64,000 nt of DNA from Prevotella aurantiaca JCM 15754 (GCF_000614025.1 NZ_BAKF01000002.1:62001-126000); one strand, 5' to 3'; positions 36,629-46,548 are shown, counted from the first letter of the stretch. Numbers and translations are program-made. Notes: generated from the sequence alone by a model not told the origin.

Positions 36629-38974
36629 ATGCAAGAAAACTTAGTTATAGTAGAAAGCCCTGCAAAGGCAAAGACAATAGAGAAGTTCTTAGGCGAAGAC
36701 TTTAAGGTTATGTCGTCATATGGACATATTCGTGATTTGAAAAAGAAGGAATTGAGTGTAGACCTTGATACTTTAGAGGCCAACTATGAGATTCCTGAAG
36801 AGAAAAAGAAGGTTGTTGCAGAACTAAAAAAGAACGCTAAAGCCGCTAAAAAGGTTTGGTTAGCTTCCGATGAAGACCGCGAAGGAGAAGCCATAAGCTG
36901 GCACCTTTGCGAAGTTTTAGGCCTTGACGAAGAGAAAACGAGCCGCATCGTGTTTCACGAAATTACGAAATCAGCCATTCTTGCAGCCATTGAGAACCCA
37001 CGTCGCTTAGACATGAACCTTGTAAATGCACAGCAAGCACGCCGTGTGTTAGACCGCTTGGTGGGCTTCCGCCTATCTCCTGTATTGTGGCGCAAGGTAA
37101 AACCTGCACTAAGTGCAGGCCGTGTGCAGAGCGTTGCGGTAAGATTGATAGTAGAACGAGAGCGCGAAATACAAGCGTTTAAGTCTGAACCATATTATAG
37201 AGTGAACGCCATCTTTGCTGCAACAAGCGAAGACGGAACGAAAAATGAAGTAAAAGCTGAACTAAACAAGCGCTTTGCAACACACGAAGAGGCTTTATCA
37301 TTCCTCGAAGAGTGCAAAAATTCATCGTTCCAGATATCTTCTATCGCTAAAAAACCATTGAAGCGAACCCCTGCTCCACCTTTTACAACATCTACTTTGC
37401 AACAGGAAGCAGCTCGCAAACTGGGCTTTACAGTAAGTCAGACCATGATGGTGGCACAACGATTGTACGAAGCTGGACGCATCACTTACATGCGTACGGA
37501 CAGCGTAAACCTTTCAAATCTTGCTATTAGTACTGCAAAAACAGAGATAGACAACCTCTACGGCGTTGAATATAGCAAGACTCGCAAGTATCATACCAAC
37601 AGCAAAGGTGCGCAAGAAGCCCACGAAGCTATTCGTCCAACCGATATGAGCGCAAGCAGTATCGATGGAACAAGCCAGGAAAAGCGCCTTTACGACCTTA
37701 TTTGGAAACGCACGATAGCATCGCAAATGGCAGATGCTAAAATAGATAAAACAACCGTTTCCATCGGCATTCTCAATGCTGAAGGGAACGAATCAAACAA
37801 GCTTCAGTTCGTTGCTACAGGCGAAGTCATCGCTTTCGACGGCTTTTTGAAAGTTTATCGTGAGTCTACTGACGACGAAAACGAGAACGAAGACACATCT
37901 CACGCACTACCAACGATGAGCGAAGGCCAAATATTGGAACGCCGTAGCATTGTTTCTACCGAACGCTATTCTATGGGACCAAGTCGCTATACAGAAGCAA
38001 GCTTGGTGCATAAACTTGAAGAATTGGGTATCGGACGCCCATCAACATACGCTCCAACGATCTCAACAATTCAGCAACGTGAGTACGTTCAGAAGGGAGA
38101 TAAGAAGGGGGAAGAACGCATATATGTGGTAGACACCTTACAAGCACTTAAAATTACTTCTAAAAACAAGAAGGAAATGGTGGGTGCCGACAAAGGAAAG
38201 CTTATCCCAACCGATATTGGAATCGTGGTAAACGACTTCCTTATGGAGAATTTCCCAGACATTATGGACTACAATTTCACCGCAAAAGTGGAACAAGAGT
38301 TCGATACAATATCAGAGGGAAAGGCTACTTGGAATGCTGCAATGAAGGATTTCTACAAGCGGTTTGAGCCTGAAGTAGATGCCGTAATGAATGCACGTTC
38401 GGAGCATAAGGCTGGTGAACGTGAGTTAGGTAGCGACCCTAAGACTGGCAAACCTGTATTTGTAAAGATTGGGCGCTTTGGTCCTGTGGTACAAATTGGT
38501 ACTGCTGACGATACCGATAAGCCGCGTTTTGCGCAAATTCCAACCGACAAGAGTATGGAAACACTCACACTCGAAGATGCATTGGAGCTATTTAAGCTTC
38601 CACGCACGGTTGGTCAGTTCGAAGGAACAGACGTTGTCATTGGCGCAGGACGCTTCGGACCTTATATAATGCACAACAAAAAGTATGTTTCTTTGCCTAA
38701 AGAAGAAGACCCATTGACGGTTTCGCTCGACACAGCAATAAAGCTAATAGAGACTAAACGTTTACAAGATGCGCAGCGACATCTAAAGAAATTCGATGAA
38801 GATCCGAAGTTGGAAGTAATGAACGGACGCTATGGTCCATACATTGCGTACGATGGAAAGAACTTCCGTATCCCTAAAGCAATGCATGAAAAGGCTTCCG
38901 AACTAACTTATGAGGAGTGCCAGAACATCATAAAGAACGCACCAGAACCCAAAGCAAGGCGCGGACGTAAATAA
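36629..38974 (+). CDS. topA: DNA topoisomerase I
   Basis: 781-residue type IA topoisomerase that relaxes negative supercoils. TOPRIM domain: LVIVESPAKAKTIEKFLG at the N-terminus with the metal site SDEDREGEAISWHL near residue 80. The active-site Tyr is in GRITYMRTDSVNL near 288. Start MQENLVIVES at 36629 is chosen because a TAATTTTG promoter box sits 29 bp upstream and the TOPRIM strand begins at once. The C-terminus has three GRFGP/GRYGPYI-type repeats and no cysteine zinc fingers, ending in basic KARRGRK. It precedes aroK by 51 bp. Confidence 0.96.
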   Translation: MQENLVIVESPAKAKTIEKFLGEDFKVMSSYGHIRDLKKKELSVDLDTLEANYEIPEEKKKVVAELKKNAKAAKKVWLASDEDREGEAISWHLCEVLGLDEEKTSRIVFHEITKSAILAAIENPRRLDMNLVNAQQARRVLDRLVGFRLSPVLWRKVKPALSAGRVQSVAVRLIVEREREIQAFKSEPYYRVNAIFAATSEDGTKNEVKAELNKRFATHEEALSFLEECKNSSFQISSIAKKPLKRTPAPPFTTSTLQQEAARKLGFTVSQTMMVAQRLYEAGRITYMRTDSVNLSNLAISTAKTEIDNLYGVEYSKTRKYHTNSKGAQEAHEAIRPTDMSASSIDGTSQEKRLYDLIWKRTIASQMADAKIDKTTVSIGILNAEGNESNKLQFVATGEVIAFDGFLKVYRESTDDENENEDTSHALPTMSEGQILERRSIVSTERYSMGPSRYTEASLVHKLEELGIGRPSTYAPTISTIQQREYVQKGDKKGEERIYVVDTLQALKITSKNKKEMVGADKGKLIPTDIGIVVNDFLMENFPDIMDYNFTAKVEQEFDTISEGKATWNAAMKDFYKRFEPEVDAVMNARSEHKAGERELGSDPKTGKPVFVKIGRFGPVVQIGTADDTDKPRFAQIPTDKSMETLTLEDALELFKLPRTVGQFEGTDVVIGAGRFGPYIMHNKKYVSLPKEEDPLTVSLDTAIKLIETKRLQDAQRHLKKFDEDPKLEVMNGRYGPYIAYDGKNFRIPKAMHEKASELTYEECQNIIKNAPEPKARRGRK

Positions 38975-39025
38975 TCAAAACAAGCTACTGCCTTTCCTTT
39001 ATATGGGAAGGCAGAAAGATAAAAA

Positions 39026-39589
39026 ATGACGGAGAACCTACAAAACAACCCGAAACGCATTATCATTATAGGCTATATGGGCGCTGGGAAGACCACGCTA
39101 GGAAGGGCATTGTCTAAGATTTTGGGCTTCTCGTTCTACGATTTAGATTGGTATATAGAGACGCGGATGCGCAAAAGCATAGCTCAGATATTCGAACAGA
39201 GGGGCGAAGAAGGTTTCAGAACCATAGAATGCAATATGCTACACGAGGTTGCAGAGTTTGAAAACGTCATTATTTCTTGCGGAGGAGGTACTCCTTGTTT
39301 CTTCGATAATATGGAATATCTAAACCAACAGGGCGAAACGGTATATCTAAATGCTACTACCGACATCATTTGCAAGCATCTTGATATGAGCAAAAACGTT
39401 CGACCACTGTTGCAAGGTAAGTCGCCTGAAGAGGTTAAATCCTTTGTAGACGAGCAAGTAAGCAAGCGAAATGCTTTCTACATGAAGGCAAAACACATAA
39501 TCGAAGTGCCTCTGATGGATAGTCGCGAAAAGATTTTTACAATGGCAGAACAGCTTATTGAAACAATAGGAATAAGCAAAAAGGCTTAA
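39026..39589 (+). CDS. aroK: Shikimate kinase
   Basis: 187 residues. Phosphorylates shikimate with ATP in the chorismate pathway. Walker A GYMGAGKTTLGRAL near residues 16-29, shikimate-binding DLDWYIETRMRKSIAQIF near 40-57, FRTIE near 65, and GGGTPCF near 87. The lid region with KNVRPLLQGK near 125 and the final R of SKRNAFY near 148 complete the family pattern. It lies 51 bp after topA on the same strand, possibly read through from it. Confidence 0.94.
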   Translation: MTENLQNNPKRIIIIGYMGAGKTTLGRALSKILGFSFYDLDWYIETRMRKSIAQIFEQRGEEGFRTIECNMLHEVAEFENVIISCGGGTPCFFDNMEYLNQQGETVYLNATTDIICKHLDMSKNVRPLLQGKSPEEVKSFVDEQVSKRNAFYMKAKHIIEVPLMDSREKIFTMAEQLIETIGISKKA

Positions 39590-39699
39590 CAGAGATATAA
39601 AAAATAATTATAAAAACAACAATACGATTTCATTACTGAGAGTCAATTTCAACTGCGTCATAGTAGGATAAGCGCTCTCAAAACACAATAAGATAGGTT

Positions 39700-41592
39700 A
39701 TGAAGAAATGGACTATTGAAGATTCGAAGGAGCTTTACAACATCAAAGGTTGGGGTACTTCTTACTTTGGAGTCAACGAAGCTGGACACGTTTACGTTAC
39801 TCCGTGCAAGGATAATACTCAATTGGACTTGTGCGAGATAATGGACGAGTTGGTATTACGTGATGTTACGCCGCCCGTTTTGCTTCGTTTCCCCGATATT
39901 CTCGACAATCGCATCGAGAAAACATCGTCTTGTTTTGACTTAGCAAGAAAGGAATACAAGTATGAAGGAGAAAATTTCATCATCTATCCTATTAAGGTAA
40001 ACCAGATGCAACCGGTTGTTGATGAGATTATTTCACACGGTCGGAAGTTTAATCTTGGCTTGGAAGCTGGTTCAAAACCAGAGTTACACGCTGTGATTGC
40101 GGTGCAATGCCAAAGCGATTCACCCATTATTTGCAATGGCTACAAGGACCAAAGCTATATAGAATTGGCACTCTTGGCTCAGAAAATGGGCAAGCGTATC
40201 TTCATTGTAGTAGAGAAACTGAACGAAATAGATATTATTGCAAAAGCTGCTAAAAAGCTTAATGTAATGCCAAATATTGGTATTCGTATTAAGTTAGCGA
40301 CTTCTGGTTCTGGCAAATGGGCTGAAAGTGGTGGCGATGCATCAAAGTTTGGTCTCACTGCATCGGAACTTTTGCAGGCTCTTGATAAGCTTGACGAAAA
40401 AGGAATGCACGATTGTTTGCGCCTTATACACTTTCATATTGGTTCACAAATTACAAAAATACGCCGTATTCAAACTGCTCTTACTGAGGCTGCACAATAC
40501 TATGCCAACCTTAGAAAGATGGGATATAATGTTGATTTCGTAGATTGTGGCGGTGGTTTGGGTGTCGATTACGATGGAACCCGCTCATCTAGCAGTGAAA
40601 GTTCAGTCAATTATAGTATTCAAGAGTACGTTAACGATTGTGTAAGTACCTTCGTAGACGCTGCAAACAAGCATGGAATACCACATCCTAACATCATTAC
40701 TGAAAGTGGTCGTAACGTTGCAGCACACCATTCTATCCTTGTTATAAACGTTTTAGAGACTGCTTCGCTTCCTGAAATGTCTGAAGAATTCGAAGCAAAG
40801 GATACCGACCATCAGCTTGTAAGGGAACTTTACAAGATCTGGGACAATATAAATTCACGCAATATGCTCGAAGATTGGCACGATGCAGAGCAGATACGAG
40901 AAGAGTCTTTAGAGCTTTTCTCACATGGTTTAGTGGATTTGAAGACCCGAGCGGAAATAGAAGCAATGTATTGGAGCGTCTGTCACGAGATAAATACACT
41001 GGCTAAAGGAATGAAACACGTACCTGACGAGTTGCGAAACTTAGACAAATTGCTTGCAGATAAGTATTTTTGCAACTTCTCACTCTTCCAATCGCTTCCT
41101 GATAGTTGGGCTATCGACCAGCTATTCCCCGTTATGCCAATCCAAAGATTGAATGAACGTCCAACAAGAAAGGCTACTTTGCAAGACATTACTTGCGATA
41201 GCGATGGTAAAATCTCTAATTTCGTAACAGGAGGACGTACTAGTCACGTGCTACCTATACATTCGTTACGTCGTAATGAGCCTTATTATCTTGGCGTTTT
41301 CCTCGTTGGTGCTTACCAGGAAATACTCGGTGACCTACATAACCTATTTGGTGATACTAACGCAGTACACCTTTCTGTGAAAGATGGCAGTTATCACATC
41401 GATCAAATTATCGATGGTGAAACTGTAGAAGAGGTGCTCGAATATGTTCAATACAACCCTAAGAAACTGGTACGCCAGCTTGAAATATGGGTAACAAAGA
41501 GCGTAAAACAAGGAAAAATATCGCTCGAAGAGGGCAAAGAATTCCTCAACAACTACCGCAGTGGCCTCTATGGCTACACCTATTTGGAGTAA
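39700..41592 (+). CDS. speA: Biosynthetic arginine decarboxylase SpeA
   Basis: 630-residue PLP enzyme of fold type III that converts arginine to agmatine, the first step of the agmatine route to putrescine. PLP lysine in IYPIKVNQMQPVV near residue 100. Substrate and phosphate motifs: GIRIKLATSGSGKWAESGGD near 195, HFHIGSQI near 245, DCGGGLGVDYDGTRSS near 281, and ESGRNVAAHH near 336. Length is right for SpeA. A diverged agmatine deiminase-like gene lies 11.5 kb downstream but is not linked. Transcribed alone. Confidence 0.95.
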   Translation: MKKWTIEDSKELYNIKGWGTSYFGVNEAGHVYVTPCKDNTQLDLCEIMDELVLRDVTPPVLLRFPDILDNRIEKTSSCFDLARKEYKYEGENFIIYPIKVNQMQPVVDEIISHGRKFNLGLEAGSKPELHAVIAVQCQSDSPIICNGYKDQSYIELALLAQKMGKRIFIVVEKLNEIDIIAKAAKKLNVMPNIGIRIKLATSGSGKWAESGGDASKFGLTASELLQALDKLDEKGMHDCLRLIHFHIGSQITKIRRIQTALTEAAQYYANLRKMGYNVDFVDCGGGLGVDYDGTRSSSSESSVNYSIQEYVNDCVSTFVDAANKHGIPHPNIITESGRNVAAHHSILVINVLETASLPEMSEEFEAKDTDHQLVRELYKIWDNINSRNMLEDWHDAEQIREESLELFSHGLVDLKTRAEIEAMYWSVCHEINTLAKGMKHVPDELRNLDKLLADKYFCNFSLFQSLPDSWAIDQLFPVMPIQRLNERPTRKATLQDITCDSDGKISNFVTGGRTSHVLPIHSLRRNEPYYLGVFLVGAYQEILGDLHNLFGDTNAVHLSVKDGSYHIDQIIDGETVEEVLEYVQYNPKKLVRQLEIWVTKSVKQGKISLEEGKEFLNNYRSGLYGYTYLE

Positions 41593-41680
41593 AAAACTCC
41601 AAATAGGGTGCATCGGCACAAGCTGACAATTATAGTTTTTCCCCATAAGGAATTGCATTCAGGTTCTTAACAAAGGTTAA

Positions 41681-41699
41681 AGTGCAACTTTTTTGCACT
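41681..41699 (+). promoter_or_regulatory. Small inverted repeat upstream of ECF sigma gene
   Basis: AGTGCAA and TTGCACT form a 7-bp inverted repeat with a 5-nt centre, 48 bp before the ECF sigma start at 41747. It could be an operator or part of the promoter region. Confidence 0.3.
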
Positions 41700-41746
41700 T
41701 ATCTTGTAACTTCCAAGCCTACTAATTCGTCTTACAAACAGAGAGT

Positions 41747-42256
41747 ATGGAAAAAGTGAGTTTCCGAAACGACGTGTTACCACTGAAGAATCAACTCTTC
41801 AGGCTTGCCTTCCGCATTACCCTAAACAGGGAAGAAGCAGAGGACATAGTACAAGACACAATGATAAAAGTTTGGGACAAACGCTACGAATGGAGCAGTA
41901 TCGATTCCATAGAAGCCTATAGTTTGCGAGTATGTAGAAATATTTCGCTTGATAGGCTGAAGAAACGAGATAATCAAAATGACTCTTTAGAGGAGCAAAA
42001 GTTTGACTCTGCTCACACTTCCACTCCGCAAGACCAACTGATAACCCAGGATCGAGTACGTGTAGTAAAGGAAATTATAAACTCTCTGCCCGAAAAACAG
42101 CGTTCTTGCATACAACTACGCGACTTTGAAGGCAAACAATACAAGGAAATTGCGGACATTTTAGGCATTACGGAAGAACAAGTAAAAATAAATATATTCC
42201 GTGCTCGCCAAGCGGTAAAACAAAGATTTCAGAAAATAGAAGAATATGGATTATAA
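41747..42256 (+). CDS. ECF-type RNA polymerase sigma factor
   Basis: 169-residue sigma-70 family factor. Region 2: AFRITLNREEAEDIVQDTMIKVWDKR (near 20-45), then SLRVCRNISLDRLKKRDNQ. Region 4: LPEKQRSCIQLRDFEGKQYKEIADILGITEEQVKINIFRARQAVKQRF. It overlaps the next gene by 11 bp (42246-42256), so the two are translated together. It differs clearly in sequence from the other ECF factor at 34704. Its target genes cannot be read from the sequence. Confidence 0.92.
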   Translation: MEKVSFRNDVLPLKNQLFRLAFRITLNREEAEDIVQDTMIKVWDKRYEWSSIDSIEAYSLRVCRNISLDRLKKRDNQNDSLEEQKFDSAHTSTPQDQLITQDRVRVVKEIINSLPEKQRSCIQLRDFEGKQYKEIADILGITEEQVKINIFRARQAVKQRFQKIEEYGL

Positions 42257-42725
42257 GTACATTGAACAGTTAATGGAGCGTTATTGGCGCTGCGAGACAT
42301 CTCTCCAAGAGGAAGAGATACTTCGTTTGTTCTTCTCTCAAGGAGAAGTTCCTGCCAATTTGCAGCCTTATAAAGACTTGTTTGTTTACGAACAGGAACA
42401 AAAGGCAGCCGACATTCTAGGCGATGACTTTGACCAAAATATTCTTGAAAAGGTGAATGAAGATCAACCTGTAAAGGCTCGTGTTATCACAATGCGCCAG
42501 CGGTTAATGCCTCTTTTCAAGGCAGCAGCAGTTGTAGCTATTCTGCTAACATTGCAAAATGCTTTGCAAGAAACATTAAATAATGCTGAGCCTACTACTC
42601 AACAACCCGTAGAAATGTCGAATACAAATAAGGCACCTAAAGGTCCTGCAGTGGCAAAGGCAGACTCTACAAAGGTTGATTCAACCCAAAAGGTTAGTAC
42701 AATCACCGATATAGATTACAATTGA
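42246..42725 (+). CDS. Probable anti-sigma factor partner
   Basis: 159 residues starting MDYKYIEQLMERYWRCETSL, a pattern common in Bacteroidales proteins coupled to ECF factors. One hydrophobic helix (LFKAAAVVAILLTL, near residues 88-101) could anchor it. The C-terminal region is low-complexity, with KADSTKVDSTQKV. The 11-bp overlap with the sigma gene argues for a regulator of that sigma. Followed by a good terminator, so this is a two-gene operon. Confidence 0.72.
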   Translation: MDYKYIEQLMERYWRCETSLQEEEILRLFFSQGEVPANLQPYKDLFVYEQEQKAADILGDDFDQNILEKVNEDQPVKARVITMRQRLMPLFKAAAVVAILLTLQNALQETLNNAEPTTQQPVEMSNTNKAPKGPAVAKADSTKVDSTQKVSTITDIDYN

Positions 42726-42831
42726 AAAGAATATCATTTTAATGCTTTCTCTATAAAACAAATCATTTTCTAATAAAACAAGTACGAAACTGTGAAGTTT
42801 CATCTCTCAAATTTTTTAAGACAATAAAAAT

Positions 42832-42865
42832 AAAAAGCCGACATCGTTAGATGCCGGCTTTTTTA
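42832..42865 (+). terminator. Intrinsic terminator of the ECF operon
   Basis: Arms AAAAAGCCGACATC and GATGCCGGCTTTTTT (one mismatch), loop GTTA, ending in a T run. Confidence 0.85.
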
Positions 42866-43264
42866 ATACCGTTTTTTCACCATTAAAGTAAGCTATAAAC
42901 CCAATTATATCCGATACTTCAAACAGAATCAATATATGATAGCCATTCTCAAAAATAGAAATGGAAGTGAATGGGCTCTTATTAGCAAGAATAAGATAAC
43001 AAAAAAAATTCTTGCTTCAATAAATCATTTCAGACTTAAAGCCTATACGTTTCTATTCTCCTTTAATATTCTTGCTCTCTATTCTATTTTAGGTATCTCA
43101 CAACACTTAAATATTTTTGCTGCAAATAATTCAAATATCCATTTTATTATGGTTTTTTCCACAACTTACTTCAAAACACCTCTCTAAAAGCCCAAAAACT
43201 TGTCCTTTATCACCACAAAAGTGTTAAAACAAGGAACTTAGAAAGATAATTGAAATATTTTTAA

Positions 43265-43272
43265 TAACTTTG
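43265..43272 (+). promoter_or_regulatory. -7 box of the fimbrillin locus
   Basis: TAACTTTG, 173 bp before the small gene at 43446. The long leader includes a short hairpin AACATG...CATGTT near 43334-43355. The rest of 42866-43264 holds no gene I can support. Confidence 0.5.
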
Positions 43273-43445
43273 CAAAAATTATAACAAATTACAGAAATTA
43301 AGAATAAAGATTGTAAGAATCAGAGTAACAAAAACATGGTATTTTTGTCATGTTAGTGGAAATATAATTACACAACAGACTCATTTCTATCTTAACTATC
43401 CACATGCAAGTTTGATTGTAGGTAGATTTAATTATAAAAATAAAA

Positions 43446-43637
43446 ATGAAAACAGACGTAACTAAACAAAAATATCTTAGACCAGCCATTGCTGTCTTTG
43501 ATATGATGGAAGATAAATTTCTTTTAGCAGCAAGTCCTAATGCGAGACCTGGTGGAGATGGTAATCCCCCAGGAAGTATTACTATAGAAGGTGCTACACC
43601 AGTTGTAGGAGATGATGGCGACGAGCTTTTTGGCTAA
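43446..43637 (+). CDS. Small protein (63 aa) preceding fimbrillin
   Basis: 63 residues: basic start MKTDVTKQKYLRPAIAVFDMM, a central LLAAS motif at residues 30-34, then a Gly/Pro/Asp-rich acidic tail (GGDGNPPGSITIE...GDDGDELFG). Small proteins of this shape (K-x-YxxP near the start, LLAxS in the middle, Gly/Asp tail) recur in Bacteroidales beside surface protein genes. There is no classical signal peptide. It lies 43 bp before the fimbrillin gene and shares its promoter. It could be a processed peptide with the cleavage site near LLAAS; that is inference. Confidence 0.65.
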   Translation: MKTDVTKQKYLRPAIAVFDMMEDKFLLAASPNARPGGDGNPPGSITIEGATPVVGDDGDELFG

Positions 43638-43680
43638 AAGTTAGAATAAAGTAGGTAAAAATAAAAGGTAAAAAGATATA

Positions 43681-46464
43681 ATGAAAAAGATTTCTTATCA
43701 TACACTATCGGCATTGTTTGTCGGTAGCATTGCTTTATCAATGGTTTCTTGTGCTGACGATGATTTAGGCAATAACTTAAGTGATGGCGAAAAAGAAGCT
43801 ATTGTGCAATTTGAAGTTAATAACGTACAAGAAGAGGTACTCAGTCAAAATAGTGCAGCAACTCGTGGCGCTATAACTCCTGGACTTTCTGATAAAGACC
43901 TTGAAGGTAAAAAATTAGAGACTCAAAGCAATGGAAACCTTGATGCTTGTTTAATTGAAACAACCGTTGAAGGTGTTAATCCTGTTGTAGCTGATGCAAG
44001 TACACGTGCAAATATCATCGATTTGAATTCATTTGGCGACTTCTCTTCTACTGGTCTTCGTGGCACAACTCCATCAAATATAAAAGAAGAATGGTTTATT
44101 GATGCAAAGACAAAAAAGAATGGTGAACTCTATACTAAGATTCCTTGGTCTTGGCAAAAACGATATGGTCGTTTTTTTGCTGTGTATCCAGAACTTAGCA
44201 CTTACAAGAATAAGATGAAAATCAATAAACCAGATGCTAATGGTTTTCCAAGTGTAGAATTTGAAATCGACACAGATGTTAGAAAGCAAGTAGATCTTAT
44301 GACTGCTTGTTCTGGTGATGTTAATTATGCAACACGCAACCAAGCTCCAAGAACCAGTCTTAATTTCCGTCATGCATTGACAGCTATCCGATTTGCAGTT
44401 GGTCAGAATCTGTCATTCGACAAAACAATTAAGCAGATAACACTTAAGAATGTATTGTTGAAAAGCAAGTATGTAATTTCAAATCAATACAATGGTACTG
44501 GTGCAAAGTGGGAATCTACCGGTTATACTTCTCGTGGTAATGCAACTCTCGATGGTCTTAATTACAAGACAAATGAAAATCCAAACAGCATTGTAAGAGA
44601 TAGAAGTACATTTCCTAATGAAAATTCAAGAGATATCACTAAGTTGAACGACAACTACACCTTTTATATGATTCCGCAGGAGCTCGATAATAAGGTTACT
44701 GCCGAAATTACTTTTACCGATAACACTACTATTTCTGTACCCCTCAAGGGTTCTTGGAAAGAAGGAACCACCCGTACATATAAGTTGAGTCATAAGAATT
44801 CAAGCTGGGTTTACTCTATCACAAGTGATAGTCCAGCAGCCGTTGCTTACAACGCAACAAGTACAGGAAACTATGGTATTACAAGTTTTCGTCAAGCTCC
44901 TGATGGCACAAAGAAACCAGTAGCATGGAAAGTTATTGGATATAGTGAAGATAATGGTAATACTTGGACAACAACCAAACCAGCATGGTTAAAGAGTTTA
45001 ACTAAAGAATCAGGAAATGGTGGTACTGCTGCAGAACAAGGAACAGCAACATTAGGAACAGATATAGTTGACCTTGTTGCTAAACGTAATAAAGAAATGC
45101 AAGAAGCTAAAGCTTTAGGTTCAGAAGCAAAACCTTACAACTTATCGAATAGCGCTGGTGAAGCAGAAGTACAGAATACCGCCAACTGCTATGTTATCTC
45201 TGCACCGGGATATTATATGATTCCATTGGTTTATGGTAATGCCATCAAGAATAACAATGAAAATTACGTAGCCTATCAATTTTCAGGTAGTGCTAGCTTT
45301 ATTAATGTAAATGGAGAAAAGAAAGTAAACATTCTTCCCAAGCTTGTAGATCACAATGGAAACGATATTAATAACCCATGGATTGAGAAAACCAATGGTA
45401 AGGCAAATAATGGTATAAATGGAGCACAAATTGTTTGGTCTGACGAAGCAAATCTCGTTAATTTAGCTTCTAATCCTATATATCGTGATGGTAGTGGAAA
45501 TGCTTTTGTCAAGTTTGAAGTAACAAAGGCAAATATAAAAAGCGGTAATGCAGTTATAGCTGTTAAGAAAGGTAATACTATTGTTTGGTCATGGCACCTT
45601 TGGTTTGCGCCTAAGAATGCACTTGATAAAATTCCTGTTACCAATAAACAAAACAAGGTTTATAACTTCACAAGCGAAGCATTAGGTTGGAAACCAACAA
45701 AATGGACTGGTACATCTTATTCAACACCACGAACAGTAAAGGTAAAAGTTGAACAAACTATTGCTAACAATGGTATTAAGCAAGTATCAGTCTTCACAAT
45801 TACACAGAATGCTGGTATTACTGAAAGACGAGGTAATACTACACTTTACCAATGGGGACGTAAAGATCCTTTCCCAAGTACAAATCCTGCTGTAGGAACA
45901 CTATTTAAGCAAAATGCAGGAAATCAGATTTATATGCAAGCCATAATTCAAAATCCTGGTTATTTCTATGTAACAGAGGGTGGCAGCACTATTCCAGGTT
46001 CTTCTTATTTAACACGGTACTATTATTTTTATAATTTGTGGTCTGTTAATAATACAGAAACCAACGGGAATGATAATGCTGTTGTTAAGACCATTTACGA
46101 CCCAAGTCCTGTAGGCTTCCAAGTTCCTGCTAGTAATGCCTTCACAGGTTTCACTTCAAATGGTGTGAACCAAGGGCCTAAAATGGTAGATGGTACAGAA
46201 GTTCCCGCAACATATAATTCTCAAACTGGACATATATTTTGGACTAATAGTGAGAAGAAAGCAACTATCTATTTCCCTGCTACTGGTTATCGTGAAAACG
46301 GAAATGGTAATATGGAAAGTCTCAATGTTAGTGCAAACTATTGGACAGCCATTCCACAAGACCTTAATAATGGTCGTTGTTTTGCTTTCAGCCAAGCAGA
46401 TGTATATCCACTATATAGCAGTGCCCGCACATACGGCTTAGGAGTTCGTCCTGTTTCAGAATAA
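43681..46464 (+). CDS. Fimbrillin-family lipoprotein with FISUMP-like C-terminus
   Basis: 927 residues, long for a fimbrillin. Lipoprotein signal with lipobox SMVSC (Cys24), then a Mfa-like fimbrillin region (RRYGRFFAVYP-type segment WQKRYGRFFAVYPE, TSLNFRHALTAIRFAVG near 220, and SHKNSSWVYSI). The central part has NTANCYVISAPGYYMIPLVYGNAI near 505 and IVWSWHLWFAP near 640. The C-terminal 150 residues (RKDPFP, YDPSPVGFQVP, ANYWTAIPQ, RTYGLGVRPVSE) resemble FISUMP modules. Expected on the cell surface as an adhesin or fimbrial subunit. Ends at a strong terminator. Confidence 0.85.
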   Translation: MKKISYHTLSALFVGSIALSMVSCADDDLGNNLSDGEKEAIVQFEVNNVQEEVLSQNSAATRGAITPGLSDKDLEGKKLETQSNGNLDACLIETTVEGVNPVVADASTRANIIDLNSFGDFSSTGLRGTTPSNIKEEWFIDAKTKKNGELYTKIPWSWQKRYGRFFAVYPELSTYKNKMKINKPDANGFPSVEFEIDTDVRKQVDLMTACSGDVNYATRNQAPRTSLNFRHALTAIRFAVGQNLSFDKTIKQITLKNVLLKSKYVISNQYNGTGAKWESTGYTSRGNATLDGLNYKTNENPNSIVRDRSTFPNENSRDITKLNDNYTFYMIPQELDNKVTAEITFTDNTTISVPLKGSWKEGTTRTYKLSHKNSSWVYSITSDSPAAVAYNATSTGNYGITSFRQAPDGTKKPVAWKVIGYSEDNGNTWTTTKPAWLKSLTKESGNGGTAAEQGTATLGTDIVDLVAKRNKEMQEAKALGSEAKPYNLSNSAGEAEVQNTANCYVISAPGYYMIPLVYGNAIKNNNENYVAYQFSGSASFINVNGEKKVNILPKLVDHNGNDINNPWIEKTNGKANNGINGAQIVWSDEANLVNLASNPIYRDGSGNAFVKFEVTKANIKSGNAVIAVKKGNTIVWSWHLWFAPKNALDKIPVTNKQNKVYNFTSEALGWKPTKWTGTSYSTPRTVKVKVEQTIANNGIKQVSVFTITQNAGITERRGNTTLYQWGRKDPFPSTNPAVGTLFKQNAGNQIYMQAIIQNPGYFYVTEGGSTIPGSSYLTRYYYFYNLWSVNNTETNGNDNAVVKTIYDPSPVGFQVPASNAFTGFTSNGVNQGPKMVDGTEVPATYNSQTGHIFWTNSEKKATIYFPATGYRENGNGNMESLNVSANYWTAIPQDLNNGRCFAFSQADVYPLYSSARTYGLGVRPVSE

Positions 46465-46504
46465 TAAAATCAAGGCATTATAATACCTCATATATTCTTT
46501 TTAC

Positions 46505-46548
46505 TAAAATCCCTGCCCTATTTTATTAAGGCAGGGATTTTATTTTTT
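46505..46548 (+). terminator. Intrinsic terminator of the fimbrillin gene
   Basis: Arms TAAAATCCCTGCC and GGCAGGGATTTTA with a 12-nt loop and a following T run. Confidence 0.85.

Noticed and set aside
42936-43187. 83-codon open frame between the ECF operon and fimbrillin
   Set aside because: It has no promoter of its own, an AT-driven composition and no recognisable domain. It lies between a terminator and the next promoter, so is probably chance.
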